Of a stretch of DNA of 64,000 nt, positions 8,690 through 17,900 are shown piece after piece. Below the pieces are notes generated by a model. That model made no database searches. It was given only the letters and a program-made list of their open reading frames with translations, and had not been told where the DNA came from. The first letter of the stretch is position 1. Each line of letters begins with the position of its first letter. The position numbers and the translations under genes are program-made. Source of the DNA: Pseudomonas sp. M30-35 (GTDB lineage: Bacteria; Pseudomonadota; Gammaproteobacteria; Pseudomonadales; Pseudomonadaceae); NCBI RefSeq assembly GCF_002163625.1, contig NZ_CP020892.1, positions 4,774,001-4,838,000 on the forward strand. The letters are read 5' to 3'.

Positions 8690-10366
8690 TTAATGATCCA
8701 GCGCTTTGTACTTCTCGCGCAGATTGTTACGAATAAACACTGCACTGAGGTTAAGCAAGGCAATTACCAGCACCAGCAACAACGCTGTGGCATAGACTAG
8801 CGGTCGCGCTGCCTCAACGTTAGGGCTTTGGAAGCCGACGTCGTAGATGTGGAAGCCCAGGTGCATGATCTTCTGATCCAAGTGCAAGTACGGGTAGTTG
8901 CCATCAAGCGGCAGTGCTGGCGCCAACTTAACCACACCGACCAACATCAGCGGCGCAACTTCGCCCGCTGCACGCGCCACCGCCAGAATCAAACCGGTCA
9001 TCATTGCCGGGCTGGCCATTGGCAGCACCACTTTCCACAAGGTTTCGGCTTTGGTGGCGCCGAGCGCCAGAGAGCCTTCACGCAATGCAAGCGGGATACG
9101 CGCCAAGCCTTCCTCAGTCGCGACGATCACCACCGGCACCGCAAGGATAGCCAGGGTCAGCGAAGCCCAGAGCAAACCAGGCGTACCAAAGGTTGGCGCT
9201 GGAGCCGCTTCCGGGAAGAACATCGAGTCAATCGATCCGCCCAGTACGTAGACGAAAAACCCCAAGCCAAACACCCCGTATACAATCGCGGGAACCCCGG
9301 CCAGATTGTTCACCGCAATCCGAATGATGCGAGTCATCGGTCCTTGTTTAGCGTACTCCCGCAGGTAGATAGCGGCCAGTACACCAAACGGCGTAACAAT
9401 CACCGCCATGATCAGGGTCATCATCACGGTGCCGAAGATAGCCGGGAAAATACCGCCCTCGGTGTTGGCTTCACGTGGGTCTTCGCTGAGAAATTCCCAT
9501 ATTTTGGCGAAGTAGAAACCAAGCTTTTCAGTCGTTCCCATGGCATTCGGCATGTATGCGCGAACCACAGTACCCAAGCTCATTTCTTTCTCTGTGCCGT
9601 CTACCGTCTTCAGAGTCACGCTGTCACGATTGAACTGATCGTGCAGGTCAGTCAACTGTGCTTCCAGTACTTTGTATTCGGCATCCCACTGCGCACGCTC
9701 AGCATCGAGGTCGGCTTGGGCGGCGGGAGTCAACTCATTGTTCAGTTCCAGCTTGCGTTTTTCAAGGCGCAAGCCTTCAAGACCGTAGTTGATCCGGCCA
9801 ATGTCTTTTTTCTGCAGCTTCGAGATTTTGCTGTGTAACTCGTCGATCCGGTCAATTCGCTTTTGCAGCTCATCCCAGGCTGCATCGCCCTCAGCGACCT
9901 GTTTACCGCTTTCTTTAACGTTAACCAAGTAACCGTAGAAATTGCCCCACTCGCGACGCTCCACCGCCACGATGTCTTCCGGCGTGCTGGCATCTTTCAT
10001 CCACTCATCGACGACCCAGCTGAAGTCCGCACCGTTAATGTCACGGTTACCGACTTTGAACAGCTCGCGGGTCATGAACTCGCCGCCCTGCACATCAACA
10101 GGCAAGCCTGCAGAGGCCAAACGTGCACGCGTTACTTGTTCGGCCTGAACCAGTTCACCCGCCATCACGCGCGGTGCTTCGCCCGGCACTTGATAGGAGG
10201 CTTGAATCACATCAGCTGGCCAAAAGTGCGCCAGGCCGCGGGTAGCGATTACGGCGAGCAGACCGATGGTCATGATCACGGCAATCGATACACCGCTGGC
10301 GGTCATCCAGACCCAGGGTGAACCACTCTGGAACCAGGATTTGAGGTTTTGCTTTTTCACGTTCAC
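8690..10366 (-). CDS. pstA: Phosphate ABC transporter permease PstA (long pseudomonad form)
   Basis: Inner-membrane permease subunit. Residues 20-40 form the first membrane helix. A long soluble insertion follows (about 45-290), with a coiled-coil-like stretch rich in K/E/D/L around 160-250. The canonical permease domain is in the last 260 residues, with the EAA-type loop near EGSLALGATKAETLWKVVLP. At 558 residues it is almost twice the E. coli protein (about 296); this enlarged form is usual in Pseudomonas. The GTG at 10366 has AGGAAGG about ten bases upstream; a second in-frame GTG two codons later is a less likely alternative. It lies 21 bp after pstC and is probably cotranscribed with it. 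Confidence 0.95.
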   Translation of the reverse strand: MNVKKQNLKSWFQSGSPWVWMTASGVSIAVIMTIGLLAVIATRGLAHFWPADVIQASYQVPGEAPRVMAGELVQAEQVTRARLASAGLPVDVQGGEFMTRELFKVGNRDINGADFSWVVDEWMKDASTPEDIVAVERREWGNFYGYLVNVKESGKQVAEGDAAWDELQKRIDRIDELHSKISKLQKKDIGRINYGLEGLRLEKRKLELNNELTPAAQADLDAERAQWDAEYKVLEAQLTDLHDQFNRDSVTLKTVDGTEKEMSLGTVVRAYMPNAMGTTEKLGFYFAKIWEFLSEDPREANTEGGIFPAIFGTVMMTLIMAVIVTPFGVLAAIYLREYAKQGPMTRIIRIAVNNLAGVPAIVYGVFGLGFFVYVLGGSIDSMFFPEAAPAPTFGTPGLLWASLTLAILAVPVVIVATEEGLARIPLALREGSLALGATKAETLWKVVLPMASPAMMTGLILAVARAAGEVAPLMLVGVVKLAPALPLDGNYPYLHLDQKIMHLGFHIYDVGFQSPNVEAARPLVYATALLLVLVIALLNLSAVFIRNNLREKYKALDH

Positions 10367-10387
10367 GGACGTCTACCTTCCTGAGTC

Positions 10388-12673
10388 TTAGAGCGAGGCG
10401 TATTTCTTACGCAGGCGGGTTCGAATGACTTCTGCCAACGTGTTCATCACGAAGGTAAAGCTCAACAACACCAGCGCAGAGAGAAACAAAATTCGGTAAT
10501 GGCTACTGCCAACTTCCGATTCAGGCATCTCAACCGCAACGTTGGCGGCAAGGGTGCGCAGACCCTCAAAAATGTTCATGTCCATGATTGGCGTATTACC
10601 GGTGGCCATCAGTACGATCATGGTTTCACCTACTGCACGCCCCATGCCGATCATCAATGCCGAGAAAATGCCCGGGCTAGCGGTCAAAATCACCACCCGA
10701 GTCAGGGTCTGCCAAGGTGTTGCACCCAGCGCCAACGAGCCAAATGTCAGGCTCTTAGGCACGCTGAACACAGCGTCTTCAGCAATCGAGTAGATGTTGG
10801 GGATAACTGCAAAGCCCATCGCCAAACCCACGACCAAGGCGTTGCGCTGATCGAAGGCGATGCCTAGATCGTTGCTCAACCAGGAGCGCATGTCGCCGCC
10901 GAAGAACCAGTTCTCCATGTACCCGCTCATCGACAATGAAACCGTGCCGATTAGCAGAATCACCGGAATCAGCAGCGCAGCTTCCCAACCATCCGGCACC
11001 ACAAGACGAATGCGCTCAGGTAAACGGCTCCACAGATAGGCGGCGACGAGCACCCCTATCGGTGTCAGCAGTAGCAAGCTGAATATTCCGGGTAGATGCC
11101 CCTCGACATAAGGTGCGAGAAACAGCCCGGCAAAGAAGCCAAGGATTACCGTAGGCAACGCTTCCATCAACTCGATAACCGGTTTGATCTTGCCGCGCAT
11201 GGCCGGGGCCATGAAGTAGGCGGTGTAGATTGCCGCACATATAGCCAACGGCGCCGCCAACAGCATGGCGTAGAACGCTGCTTTAAGCGTACCGAAGGTC
11301 AGGGGCGCCAAGCTCAGCTTTGGTTCAAAGTCGCTGTTGGCTGAGGTCGACTGCCAAATGTACTTGGGCTCGTCGTAGCTCTCGTACCAGACCTTACCCC
11401 ACAGCGAGCTCCAGGAAACTTCTGGGTGCGAGTTATCGACCGTGTAGGTTTGCAGTTGGCCACTGGACTCAATCAGTACGCGGCTGGCCCGTGGTGACAA
11501 TGCAGCAACGCTGGCGCCCTTTGCCACGGGGTCAATCAGCAGTGTGCGATGCGCCGTGCTGTGGAACAGGCCGAGGTTGCCTTGGCTGTCCATGGCCATA
11601 AAGCCCTTGCGGCGCTCCTCAGGCATAAACTGGGTAATCGGGCTGTCCTTCATCTGGAAGCCACGAATATGGGTCAAGGCTGACTTGCCGTCGTTGTCAC
11701 GCACCATAAACCACTGGGCGATACCGCCTTTGCTATCACCAATCAATAGCGAGATGCCGCCCAGCAATGGGCTAACGGCCGTCACTTCGGCATCGCCTTT
11801 AAGCAGCGTATACCGACCGTTCAAGGACTTGCTACGCAGGTCGAAAACATCGGCGGTGGCTTTGCCGTTGAAGACATACAGCCATTGTTGACGCGGGTCG
11901 ATAATCATCGCCTTGATCGGCTCGGCGATCTGCGGCAAATCCACTACCTTCTGTTCTTGGCTGGTTTCGCCGGTGAACTGATTTTCTTCATTGACGATCG
12001 ACAGCACGTGCAACTCAGTGCCTGTCGAGCCGGTGAGCAGCACATTATCGCCATTTACGCTCATTGCCACATGCTCAAGCGCACGAGCTTGAGGATCTAG
12101 CTTGATCGGCTCTTCACCAAACGGGTACTGAATGACCGGGGTGATGGTTTTGACGTTGTTCGGGTAGGTAACCGCATAGTTTTGCTTGAATACCAACACG
12201 CTACCGTCAGACAGGCCGACTACAGTGCGGCGGCTGCCTGGTTGGTCTTCACTGAATGAAGAGATGGTTGCGCCGGCCGGAATTGGCAGATCGATGCTGG
12301 TCAGCAGGGAGCCGTCTTTGAGCTTAAAGAACTGCACATGGCCCTTGCTGTTTAAACGCATCGCGACCCTGTTCTGCTCCTCAACCGCGAGCATCAATGC
12401 ATCGCCTTGATCTGCAAGCCATGCTGGCTGCTGGGCTTTATGTGCGGTGAGATCAGCCCCGGAGAAAATCGGCATCACCACGTAGGCAAGGTAGAAGAAA
12501 ATCAGGGTGATTGTCGCCAGCACCGCCAGCCCGCCAATCGACACGTACCACCGCGCCATACGGTCTTTGAGCGCACGATTACGGCGCTTACGCAGCAAGA
12601 CGGGCGTATTGAAGTCGATTCGTTGGCTGCTATCGGTAGATGTGTTCATGAATTCATTGGCCAAGTCGTTCAT
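10388..12673 (-). CDS. pstC: Phosphate ABC transporter permease PstC (long pseudomonad form)
   Basis: Inner-membrane permease partner of PstA. One N-terminal membrane helix (about residues 42-65) is followed by a large periplasmic region of about 360 residues with repeated short beta motifs (for example WLYVFNGKATADVFDLR) that looks like a WD40/beta-propeller-type fold. The typical six-helix permease domain then fills the last 290 residues, with the loop SLALGATPWQTLTRVVIL. Length is about 761, against about 319 in E. coli. The ATG at 12673 gives the conserved start MNDLANEFMN. A GTG at 12724 is possible but would place the -10 of the upstream promoter only two bases away. A Pho box lies directly upstream. 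Confidence 0.94.
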   Translation of the reverse strand: MNDLANEFMNTSTDSSQRIDFNTPVLLRKRRNRALKDRMARWYVSIGGLAVLATITLIFFYLAYVVMPIFSGADLTAHKAQQPAWLADQGDALMLAVEEQNRVAMRLNSKGHVQFFKLKDGSLLTSIDLPIPAGATISSFSEDQPGSRRTVVGLSDGSVLVFKQNYAVTYPNNVKTITPVIQYPFGEEPIKLDPQARALEHVAMSVNGDNVLLTGSTGTELHVLSIVNEENQFTGETSQEQKVVDLPQIAEPIKAMIIDPRQQWLYVFNGKATADVFDLRSKSLNGRYTLLKGDAEVTAVSPLLGGISLLIGDSKGGIAQWFMVRDNDGKSALTHIRGFQMKDSPITQFMPEERRKGFMAMDSQGNLGLFHSTAHRTLLIDPVAKGASVAALSPRASRVLIESSGQLQTYTVDNSHPEVSWSSLWGKVWYESYDEPKYIWQSTSANSDFEPKLSLAPLTFGTLKAAFYAMLLAAPLAICAAIYTAYFMAPAMRGKIKPVIELMEALPTVILGFFAGLFLAPYVEGHLPGIFSLLLLTPIGVLVAAYLWSRLPERIRLVVPDGWEAALLIPVILLIGTVSLSMSGYMENWFFGGDMRSWLSNDLGIAFDQRNALVVGLAMGFAVIPNIYSIAEDAVFSVPKSLTFGSLALGATPWQTLTRVVILTASPGIFSALMIGMGRAVGETMIVLMATGNTPIMDMNIFEGLRTLAANVAVEMPESEVGSSHYRILFLSALVLLSFTFVMNTLAEVIRTRLRKKYASL

Positions 12674-12725
12674 TCGAGGATCTCTGGGCGGTTGTGTACG
12701 CGCGCCATGAGTCAGCGGAGGCACA

Positions 12726-12759
12726 AATCTAACGGTCTTTTATGACAGATAGGTTACAG
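12726..12759 (-). promoter_or_regulatory. Pho box and -10 of the pstC promoter
   Basis: On the minus strand CTGTAAC (12759-12753), CTAT, then CTGTCAT (12748-12742) make an 18-bp Pho box. TAGATT (12731-12726) is a -10 hexamer starting exactly 10 bp later. It gives pstCAB its own PhoB-dependent start, separate from pstS. Confidence 0.85.
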
Positions 12760-12774
12760 CCCGATGACGCGACA

Positions 12775-12804
12775 ACGCCCGCGCTCAATTCTGAGCGCGG
12801 GCGT
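12775..12804 (-). terminator. Strong hairpin between pstS and pstC
   Basis: ACGCCCGCGCTCA (12775-12787) pairs perfectly with TGAGCGCGGGCGT (12792-12804) across an ATTC loop, a 13-bp stem 37 bases after the pstS stop. No T-run follows on the minus strand. It is therefore more likely an mRNA 3'-end protector or partial attenuator than a full terminator, which suits the need for far more PstS than membrane subunits. Confidence 0.75.
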
Positions 12805-12840
12805 CGGTACATCAGATCATTTCACGCAACCAGGAACTGC

Positions 12841-13809
12841 TTAGAGCTGCAGTTCCTTCATGGTTTTCTCAACCACTTTGGCTGGCAGTGGGATGTAACC
12901 ATCCTTGACTACAACTTCTTGACCCTGCTTAGACAGAACCATTTTCAGGAACTGAGCGTCGAGCGGGCTCAACGGCTTGTTCGGCGCCTTGTTTACGTAA
13001 ACGTAGAGGAAGCGCGACAGTGGGTACTTACCTGACAGAGCGTTGCTTTCAGTTGCTTCTTCAGCCTTACCTTCCTTGTCGACCAGGGCGACAGCGCGAA
13101 CGCTGGAAGTTTTATAGCCAATGCCCGAGTAACCGATGGCATTAACAGTGCTGGAGATCGACTGAACCACCGAGGCAGAACCTGGTTGTTCGTTAACGTT
13201 TGAACGGAAGTCACCTTTGCACAGTGCTTCTTCTTTGAAGTAACCGTAAGTACCGGATACTGAGTTACGACCAAACAATTGGATCGGCTTAGCAGCCCAA
13301 TCACCGGTCATACCTGCGTCACCCCAGGTTGTGATGTCTTTGGCTTCGCCACACAGGCGAGTCGCCGAGAAGATCGCATCAACTTGAGCCATGGTCAGGC
13401 TTTTGATCGGGTTATCTTTGTGTACGAACACTGCCAGGGCATCGATAGCAACTGGGACTGCGGTCGGCTTGTAGCCGTATTTTTCTTCGAATGCTTGCAG
13501 CTCGGCATCTTTCATCTTACGGCTCATCGGGCCGAGGTTAGAAGTGCCTTCAGTCAATGCAGGTGGCGCAGTAGAAGAGCCAGCAGCCTGAATCTGAATG
13601 TTTACGTTCGGGTAGAACTTTTTGTAGTTCTCAGCCCAAAGGGTCATCAGGTTAGCAAGGGTGTCAGAGCCTACGCTCGACAGGTTACCGGATACACCGG
13701 AGGTTTTTTCATAGGTCGGCAGAGCCGGGTCGATAGCGGCTACCGCGGTGGCGGCTGTAACGCCAGCGGCGACAAAAGTCATGGCCGCCATCAAACGCTT
13801 GAGTTTCAT
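12841..13809 (-). CDS. pstS: Periplasmic phosphate-binding protein PstS
   Basis: Substrate-binding protein that captures phosphate in the periplasm and delivers it to PstCA. A Sec signal occupies about residues 1-24 (ATAVAA). Phosphate-ligand segments typical of the family are visible: [21 protein letters not shown], and [14 protein letters not shown]. Length is 322. The ATG at 13809 has AGGAG six bases upstream. A Pho box is centred about 90 bp upstream, and a strong hairpin separates the gene from pstC. The protein lacks a lipobox, so it should be soluble. Confidence 0.97.
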   Translation of the reverse strand: MKLKRLMAAMTFVAAGVTAATAVAAIDPALPTYEKTSGVSGNLSSVGSDTLANLMTLWAENYKKFYPNVNIQIQAAGSSTAPPALTEGTSNLGPMSRKMKDAELQAFEEKYGYKPTAVPVAIDALAVFVHKDNPIKSLTMAQVDAIFSATRLCGEAKDITTWGDAGMTGDWAAKPIQLFGRNSVSGTYGYFKEEALCKGDFRSNVNEQPGSASVVQSISSTVNAIGYSGIGYKTSSVRAVALVDKEGKAEEATESNALSGKYPLSRFLYVYVNKAPNKPLSPLDAQFLKMVLSKQGQEVVVKDGYIPLPAKVVEKTMKELQL

Positions 13810-13875
13810 GCTTTGCTCCTAGCTGAATTGTAGTGTTGGATGGAACGGGCCCAAGTATCCGCAGGCCGTATGACC

Positions 13876-13909
13876 AATCTATGAAAACAATGTGACAGTT
13901 AGATGACGT
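13876..13909 (-). promoter_or_regulatory. Pho box and -10 of the pstS promoter
   Basis: On the minus strand ACGTCAT (13909-13903), CTAA, then CTGTCAC (13898-13892) form a Pho box with a weaker first half. TAGATT (13881-13876), identical to the pstC -10, starts 10 bp after the box. The leader to the ATG is about 60 bases. Confidence 0.8.
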
Positions 13910-14068
13910 CTGCCACTAATTTGCCTGTACGGCGAAAAATAGTTATATCTGCGTAGTCTGTAGGTTATTGATGGCTGCGGTCGCCCAGCGACCGCTCAGT
14001 CGGTATACTCGCCCTGCGCTCATCTGCAGCGCTCCATAACAACAACTGCGCCGCGAGCTGTTACGTCT

Positions 14069-14470
14069 ATGAATGACTTCGAACAGGATGACCCAATCCC
14101 GCAAGGTGATTTAGCGCTGCAAATCACTGCATTGCCCCGTGAAACCAATGGTTTTGGTGATATTTACGGTGGCTGGCTAGTATCACAAATGGATCTGGCG
14201 GGCACTGCCATGGCGAGCAAAGTCGCTGGCGGACGCGTGGCCACCGTTGCCGTTGACCGCATGGCCTTTATGGTCCCGGTTGCAGTTGGCGCGCAGTTAT
14301 CGTTCTACACTCAGGAACTTGAGATCGGCCGCAGCTCGATTCAGATGTTGGTCGAAGTCTGGAGCGATGACCCACTCTCCAGTGAATGGCGCAAGGTCAC
14401 CGAAGCTGTCTTCGTCTTTGTCGCAATTGATGGCAGCGGGCGAACCCGTCCAGTGCCGCCAAGACGCTAA
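14069..14470 (+). CDS. Acyl-CoA thioesterase (YciA-like hotdog fold)
   Basis: Single-hotdog-domain thioesterase expected to hydrolyse acyl-CoA esters to free acid and CoA. The 133 residues carry family features: LPRETNGFGDIYGGWLVSQMDLAG near the N-terminus (the position of the active-site Asn/Asp region), VATVAVDRMAFMVPVAVGAQL in the middle and EAVFVFVAIDGSGRTRPVP at the end. The substrate cannot be read from sequence. The start ATG at 14069 has only a weak Shine-Dalgarno. It is convergent with dctP, with a shared terminator between. It stands alone, next to the divergent pstS. Confidence 0.88.
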   Translation: MNDFEQDDPIPQGDLALQITALPRETNGFGDIYGGWLVSQMDLAGTAMASKVAGGRVATVAVDRMAFMVPVAVGAQLSFYTQELEIGRSSIQMLVEVWSDDPLSSEWRKVTEAVFVFVAIDGSGRTRPVPPRR

Positions 14471-14510
14471 GGTTGAGGGAACTCAGCCTTAGCGCAGCAA
14501 ATCGCAGATA

Positions 14511-14542
14511 AAAAAACACCGGCTCAGTTGCCGGCGTTTTTA
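14511..14542. terminator. Bidirectional intrinsic terminator
   Basis: A run of A, then ACCGGC TCAGTT GCCGGC and a run of T: GC-rich stem with an A-tract on one side and T-tract on the other, lying between the convergent thioesterase and dctP genes. Confidence 0.85.
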
Positions 14543-14566
14543 TTTGCGCTACAAACAGCCTCGCGA

Positions 14567-15691
14567 TTAACCGCGGATGTTGTAGATATCCTTCTCGTTC
14601 GACTCGGCATACTCATAAAGACGCTCGAGGTATGCCTTCTGCTGCGCCCATACCTTGGTCGCGGCAGGATCGGCTGCAGCACTGGCATCAACCACTTCAG
14701 CCGCGATGCCTTTAAGCTTGGCCAACACATCATCAGGCAGACGACGAACATCAACGCCTTCTTTCTTCAGCTGTTCCATGGCCTCCATGTTGCGAGCGTT
14801 GTAGTCGTCAAGCATGTCAGCGTTGATATCACGCGCGGCGGCACGAACGATGGCTTGCAGGTCCGCTGGCAAGGTTTCCCATGCTTTGATGTTGATATCG
14901 AGCTCAAACGTTACGTTCGGCTCCTGCCAACCTGGGGTGTAATAGTATTTAGCGGCTTTTTGTAAGCCCAGTGCTTGGTCGTTGTATGGACCAATCCACT
15001 CGGTAGCATCAATTGCACCGGTTTGCAGTGCGGTGAAAATTTCCCCGGCAGGCATGTTGACCACGGTGCCGCCCATTTTGGTCAGTACTTCACCGCCCAG
15101 GCCCGGCGTACGCATTTTCAGGCCCTTGAAGTCATCAACCGAGTTGATTTCCTTGTTGAACCAGCCAGCAGTCTGCACGCCAGTTGCGCCGCAAGCCATT
15201 GGTAACACGCCAAACGGCTTGTATACCTCTTCCCACAATTCAAGACCGCCACCTCTGTGCAACCAGGCGTTCATTTCTTGCGCGTTAGGACCAAATGGCA
15301 GGGCACAGAAGAACTGCGCAGCCGGCACTTTGCCTTTCCAGTAGTAAGGGGCGCCGTGGCCCATTTCGGCAGTCCCGCGCGAAACCGCGTCGAATACCTC
15401 TAGCGCAGGAACCAGTTCACCGGCGGCATATACTTTTACGGTCAGACGGCCTTTACTCATTTCATTAACGAGTTTGGCGAAATTTTCTGCACCAACGCCA
15501 ACGCCAGGAAAGTTTTTCGGCCATGAAGTGACCATTTTCCAGTGGAACGTTTCACCGCCACCGCCCTCTTCAGGCTTGGCAGCGCTACCCGCAGCGACTT
15601 CTTTACTGCAATCAGCTTCTTTGTTACAGCCCGCCAACGCAGTGGCGGCAAGGCCTACACCAGCTGCAGCGAGAATTTGACGACGTTTCAT
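14567..15691 (-). CDS. dctP: TRAP transporter substrate-binding lipoprotein (DctP family)
   Basis: Solute receptor of a tripartite ATP-independent periplasmic transporter. The N-terminus MKRRQILAAAGVGLAATALAGC combines a twin-arginine signal with a lipobox (LAGC, Cys22), so export may be by Tat followed by lipidation. After a low-complexity linker (about 30-47), the DctP fold begins with FHWKMVTSWPKNFPG. LKMRTPGLGGEVLTKMGG is the conserved segment with the carboxylate-binding arginine, and the aromatic/acidic part TGAIDATEWIGPYND is typical of the 2-keto-acid (TakP-like) branch. The ligand is therefore probably a monocarboxylate or 2-oxo acid. The gene is divergent from dctQM. Confidence 0.93.
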   Translation of the reverse strand: MKRRQILAAAGVGLAATALAGCNKEADCSKEVAAGSAAKPEEGGGGETFHWKMVTSWPKNFPGVGVGAENFAKLVNEMSKGRLTVKVYAAGELVPALEVFDAVSRGTAEMGHGAPYYWKGKVPAAQFFCALPFGPNAQEMNAWLHRGGGLELWEEVYKPFGVLPMACGATGVQTAGWFNKEINSVDDFKGLKMRTPGLGGEVLTKMGGTVVNMPAGEIFTALQTGAIDATEWIGPYNDQALGLQKAAKYYYTPGWQEPNVTFELDINIKAWETLPADLQAIVRAAARDINADMLDDYNARNMEAMEQLKKEGVDVRRLPDDVLAKLKGIAAEVVDASAAADPAATKVWAQQKAYLERLYEYAESNEKDIYNIRG

Positions 15692-15884
15692 GCAATGCTC
15701 CTTATTGTTGTATTGGTCTTACCACAGGATCACTGTCAGCAGACCGCGCTTGAGTAACATAGGGCGAAGTGACTCTCAAGCCTAGTAGATACGACTAAAG
15801 TTGTAGTGCCATTGCTGCATGACCACGAGCTGCCTAGAATCACCGGCCTGCCCGCATACTCACCCATAACGATAAGGACTCACC

Positions 15885-16430
15885 ATGTCCGACAAGCCTC
15901 CCCTTTTGCTCCACCTTGCGCGCATTATCGATGCGCTGAACAAACGCTTTGGTCAGGCCTGTGCCTGGCTAACCGCCTTTCTGGTCCTCGGAACCGCCAT
16001 TGTAGTCATCCTACGCTACGGCTTCGGGATCGGCGCCACAGGCTTGCAAGAAGCTGTCTTATATGCCCATGCCCTGGTCTTTATGGGCGCAGCTGCCTGG
16101 GCGCTGCAACGCAATGCACATGTACGCGTAGATATCTTTTACCAGAAATTCAGCGGCAAACGCCAAGCTCTGGTGGATATTCTCGGGACGCTGCTATTCC
16201 TGTTGCCACTTTGCCTGTTTCTGGGCTGGAGCAGCTGGGACTACGTGGCCAACTCCTGGGCCACGAAAGAGGCCTCAAGTGAGTCTGGCGGCCTGCACTT
16301 CGTCTACTTACAAAAAAGCATCATTCTAGTTTTGGTTGCGGGTCTGGTTCTGCAAGGAATCTCCGACATCATTAAAGCTTTCTACATGCTCGCCGGTCGT
16401 TTGCCCGAGCCGGAGGTGAAGCATGGTTGA
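15885..16430 (+). CDS. dctQ: TRAP transporter small permease (DctQ)
   Basis: Four-helix membrane subunit that links the receptor to the large permease. Hydrophobic segments occur at about residues 25-45, 55-75, 95-115 and 135-160. The conserved signature around GLQEAVLYAHALVFMGAAAW and the basic AHVRVDIFY match the DctQ family. Length 181 is normal. The ATG at 15885 follows AAGGA. Its last 8 bases overlap the start of dctM, pointing to translational coupling. Divergent dctP lies 193 bp upstream. Confidence 0.93.
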   Translation: MSDKPPLLLHLARIIDALNKRFGQACAWLTAFLVLGTAIVVILRYGFGIGATGLQEAVLYAHALVFMGAAAWALQRNAHVRVDIFYQKFSGKRQALVDILGTLLFLLPLCLFLGWSSWDYVANSWATKEASSESGGLHFVYLQKSIILVLVAGLVLQGISDIIKAFYMLAGRLPEPEVKHG

Positions 16431-17799
16431 ATTAATGCCGATTTTGCTGTTTATCTGCATCTGTATCGCCTTGATGGCCGGTTATCCGGTCGCGTTTACC
16501 CTAGGCGGCGTGTCACTGCTGTTCGCCGGGATTGGTATCGTCACCGGCACCTTCGATGCCACCTACCTCAGCGCATTACCCAACCGTTTATTCGGCATCA
16601 TGAACAACCAGACGATGCTGGCGGTGCCGCTATTCGTGTTTATGGGGGTAATGCTGGAGAAATCCCGCGTTGCCGAAGACTTGCTCGAATCCATGTCGCG
16701 GTTGTTCGGCACTCTTCGCGGCGGCCTGGCGATTTCAGTCTGCGTGGTGGGGGCATTACTCGCCGCCAGTACCGGGATTGTCGGCGCGACTGTCGTCACC
16801 ATGGGCTTGCTTGCACTGCCAACCATGTTGCGTCGTGGCTATGACCCTGCAATTGCGACCGGCACATTGGCCGCAACCGGCACTCTGGGGCAGATCATCC
16901 CACCTTCAATCGTCTTGGTTCTGCTCGGGGACGTAATGTCCAGCGCCTACCAACAGGCGCAATTGAAGATGGGCATCTTCTCGCCAAAGACGGTATCGGT
17001 CGGTGACTTGTTCGTCGGTGCATTCCTGCCCGGCATGTTGCTGGTGGGCCTGTACATCCTCTACATCATCGGCGTAGCGATATTCCAACCGAAGAAGTTG
17101 CCAGCCCTGCCACAAGAAGAGCTTGGCCCAATTGAGTGGGGCAAGCTGGCAAACGCCCTGATTCCGCCGCTGATCCTGATTGCCGCGGTACTCGGTTCGA
17201 TTCTCGCCGGTTACGCAACACCGACTGAAGCGGCGGCACTGGGCGCATTGGGTGCGATGATTCTGGCGATGCTAAAACGCAAGCTCAACTTCAGGCAGTT
17301 GAAAGAAGTCGCTTACGGCACCACTGAAATCAGTGCCATGGTGTTCATGATTCTGATTGGTGCCTCACTGTTCTCGCTGGTATTCCGTGGCTTTGGTGGT
17401 GAAGTACTGATCGAGGAGGTCTTCGCTCAACTACCGGGCGGTGTGCTCGGCGCATTCTTCCTGGTAATGGTGGTGATCTTCTTCCTCGGCTTCATTCTCG
17501 ACTTCATCGAGATCACCTTTGTGGTGGTGCCGATTGTTGGCCCGGTATTGCTGGCAATGGGTCTGGACCCAATATGGCTGGGGGTAATGATCGCACTCAA
17601 CCTGCAGACCTCGTTCCTCACACCACCGTTCGGTTTTGCGCTGTTTTACTTGCGCGGGGTTACACCGGCATCCGTTGCAACCAGCACCATCTACAAAGGT
17701 GTGCTGCCGTTCATTCTGATTCAGATTATCTTGCTGGTCATTGCGTATATCTACCCGGGGCTGATCACTTGGCTACCGGAGCAGGTCTACGGCAACTAA
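16423..17799 (+). CDS. dctM: TRAP transporter large permease (DctM)
   Basis: Twelve-helix ion-coupled transport subunit of the DctM family (ion transporter superfamily, sodium-driven in characterised members). Features include the N-terminal AGYPVAFTLGGVSLLF, the repeat-1 stretch TGIVGATVVTMGLLALPTML, the conserved TGTLGQIIPPSIVLVLLGD and the repeat-2 counterpart LQTSFLTPPFGFALFYLRGV. Length 458 suits the family. It overlaps dctQ by 8 bp. A perfect-stem terminator follows the stop. Confidence 0.94.
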   Translation: MVELMPILLFICICIALMAGYPVAFTLGGVSLLFAGIGIVTGTFDATYLSALPNRLFGIMNNQTMLAVPLFVFMGVMLEKSRVAEDLLESMSRLFGTLRGGLAISVCVVGALLAASTGIVGATVVTMGLLALPTMLRRGYDPAIATGTLAATGTLGQIIPPSIVLVLLGDVMSSAYQQAQLKMGIFSPKTVSVGDLFVGAFLPGMLLVGLYILYIIGVAIFQPKKLPALPQEELGPIEWGKLANALIPPLILIAAVLGSILAGYATPTEAAALGALGAMILAMLKRKLNFRQLKEVAYGTTEISAMVFMILIGASLFSLVFRGFGGEVLIEEVFAQLPGGVLGAFFLVMVVIFFLGFILDFIEITFVVVPIVGPVLLAMGLDPIWLGVMIALNLQTSFLTPPFGFALFYLRGVTPASVATSTIYKGVLPFILIQIILLVIAYIYPGLITWLPEQVYGN

Positions 17800-17816
17800 C
17801 GCGGCACCGCTTGGTC

Positions 17817-17845
17817 AAAACGCCCGTACTTGTTACGGGCGTTTT
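17817..17845 (+). terminator. Intrinsic terminator after dctQM
   Basis: AAAACGCCCGTA (17817-17828) pairs perfectly with TACGGGCGTTTT (17834-17845) around CTTGT, 18 bases after the dctM stop; the T-tract forms the end of the stem. Confidence 0.88.
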
Positions 17846-17900
17846 GCATTAAGGGTTGCCTGGCCGCGCTCCACTCTCAACATTTACCGCAGGAAAGCTG

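Noticed and set aside
8828-9838. 336-codon open frame on the plus strand opposite pstA
   Set aside because: Amino-acid composition (H, Q, R rich) is typical of the antisense of a GC-rich gene; no ribosome site or family match, and pstA is certain.
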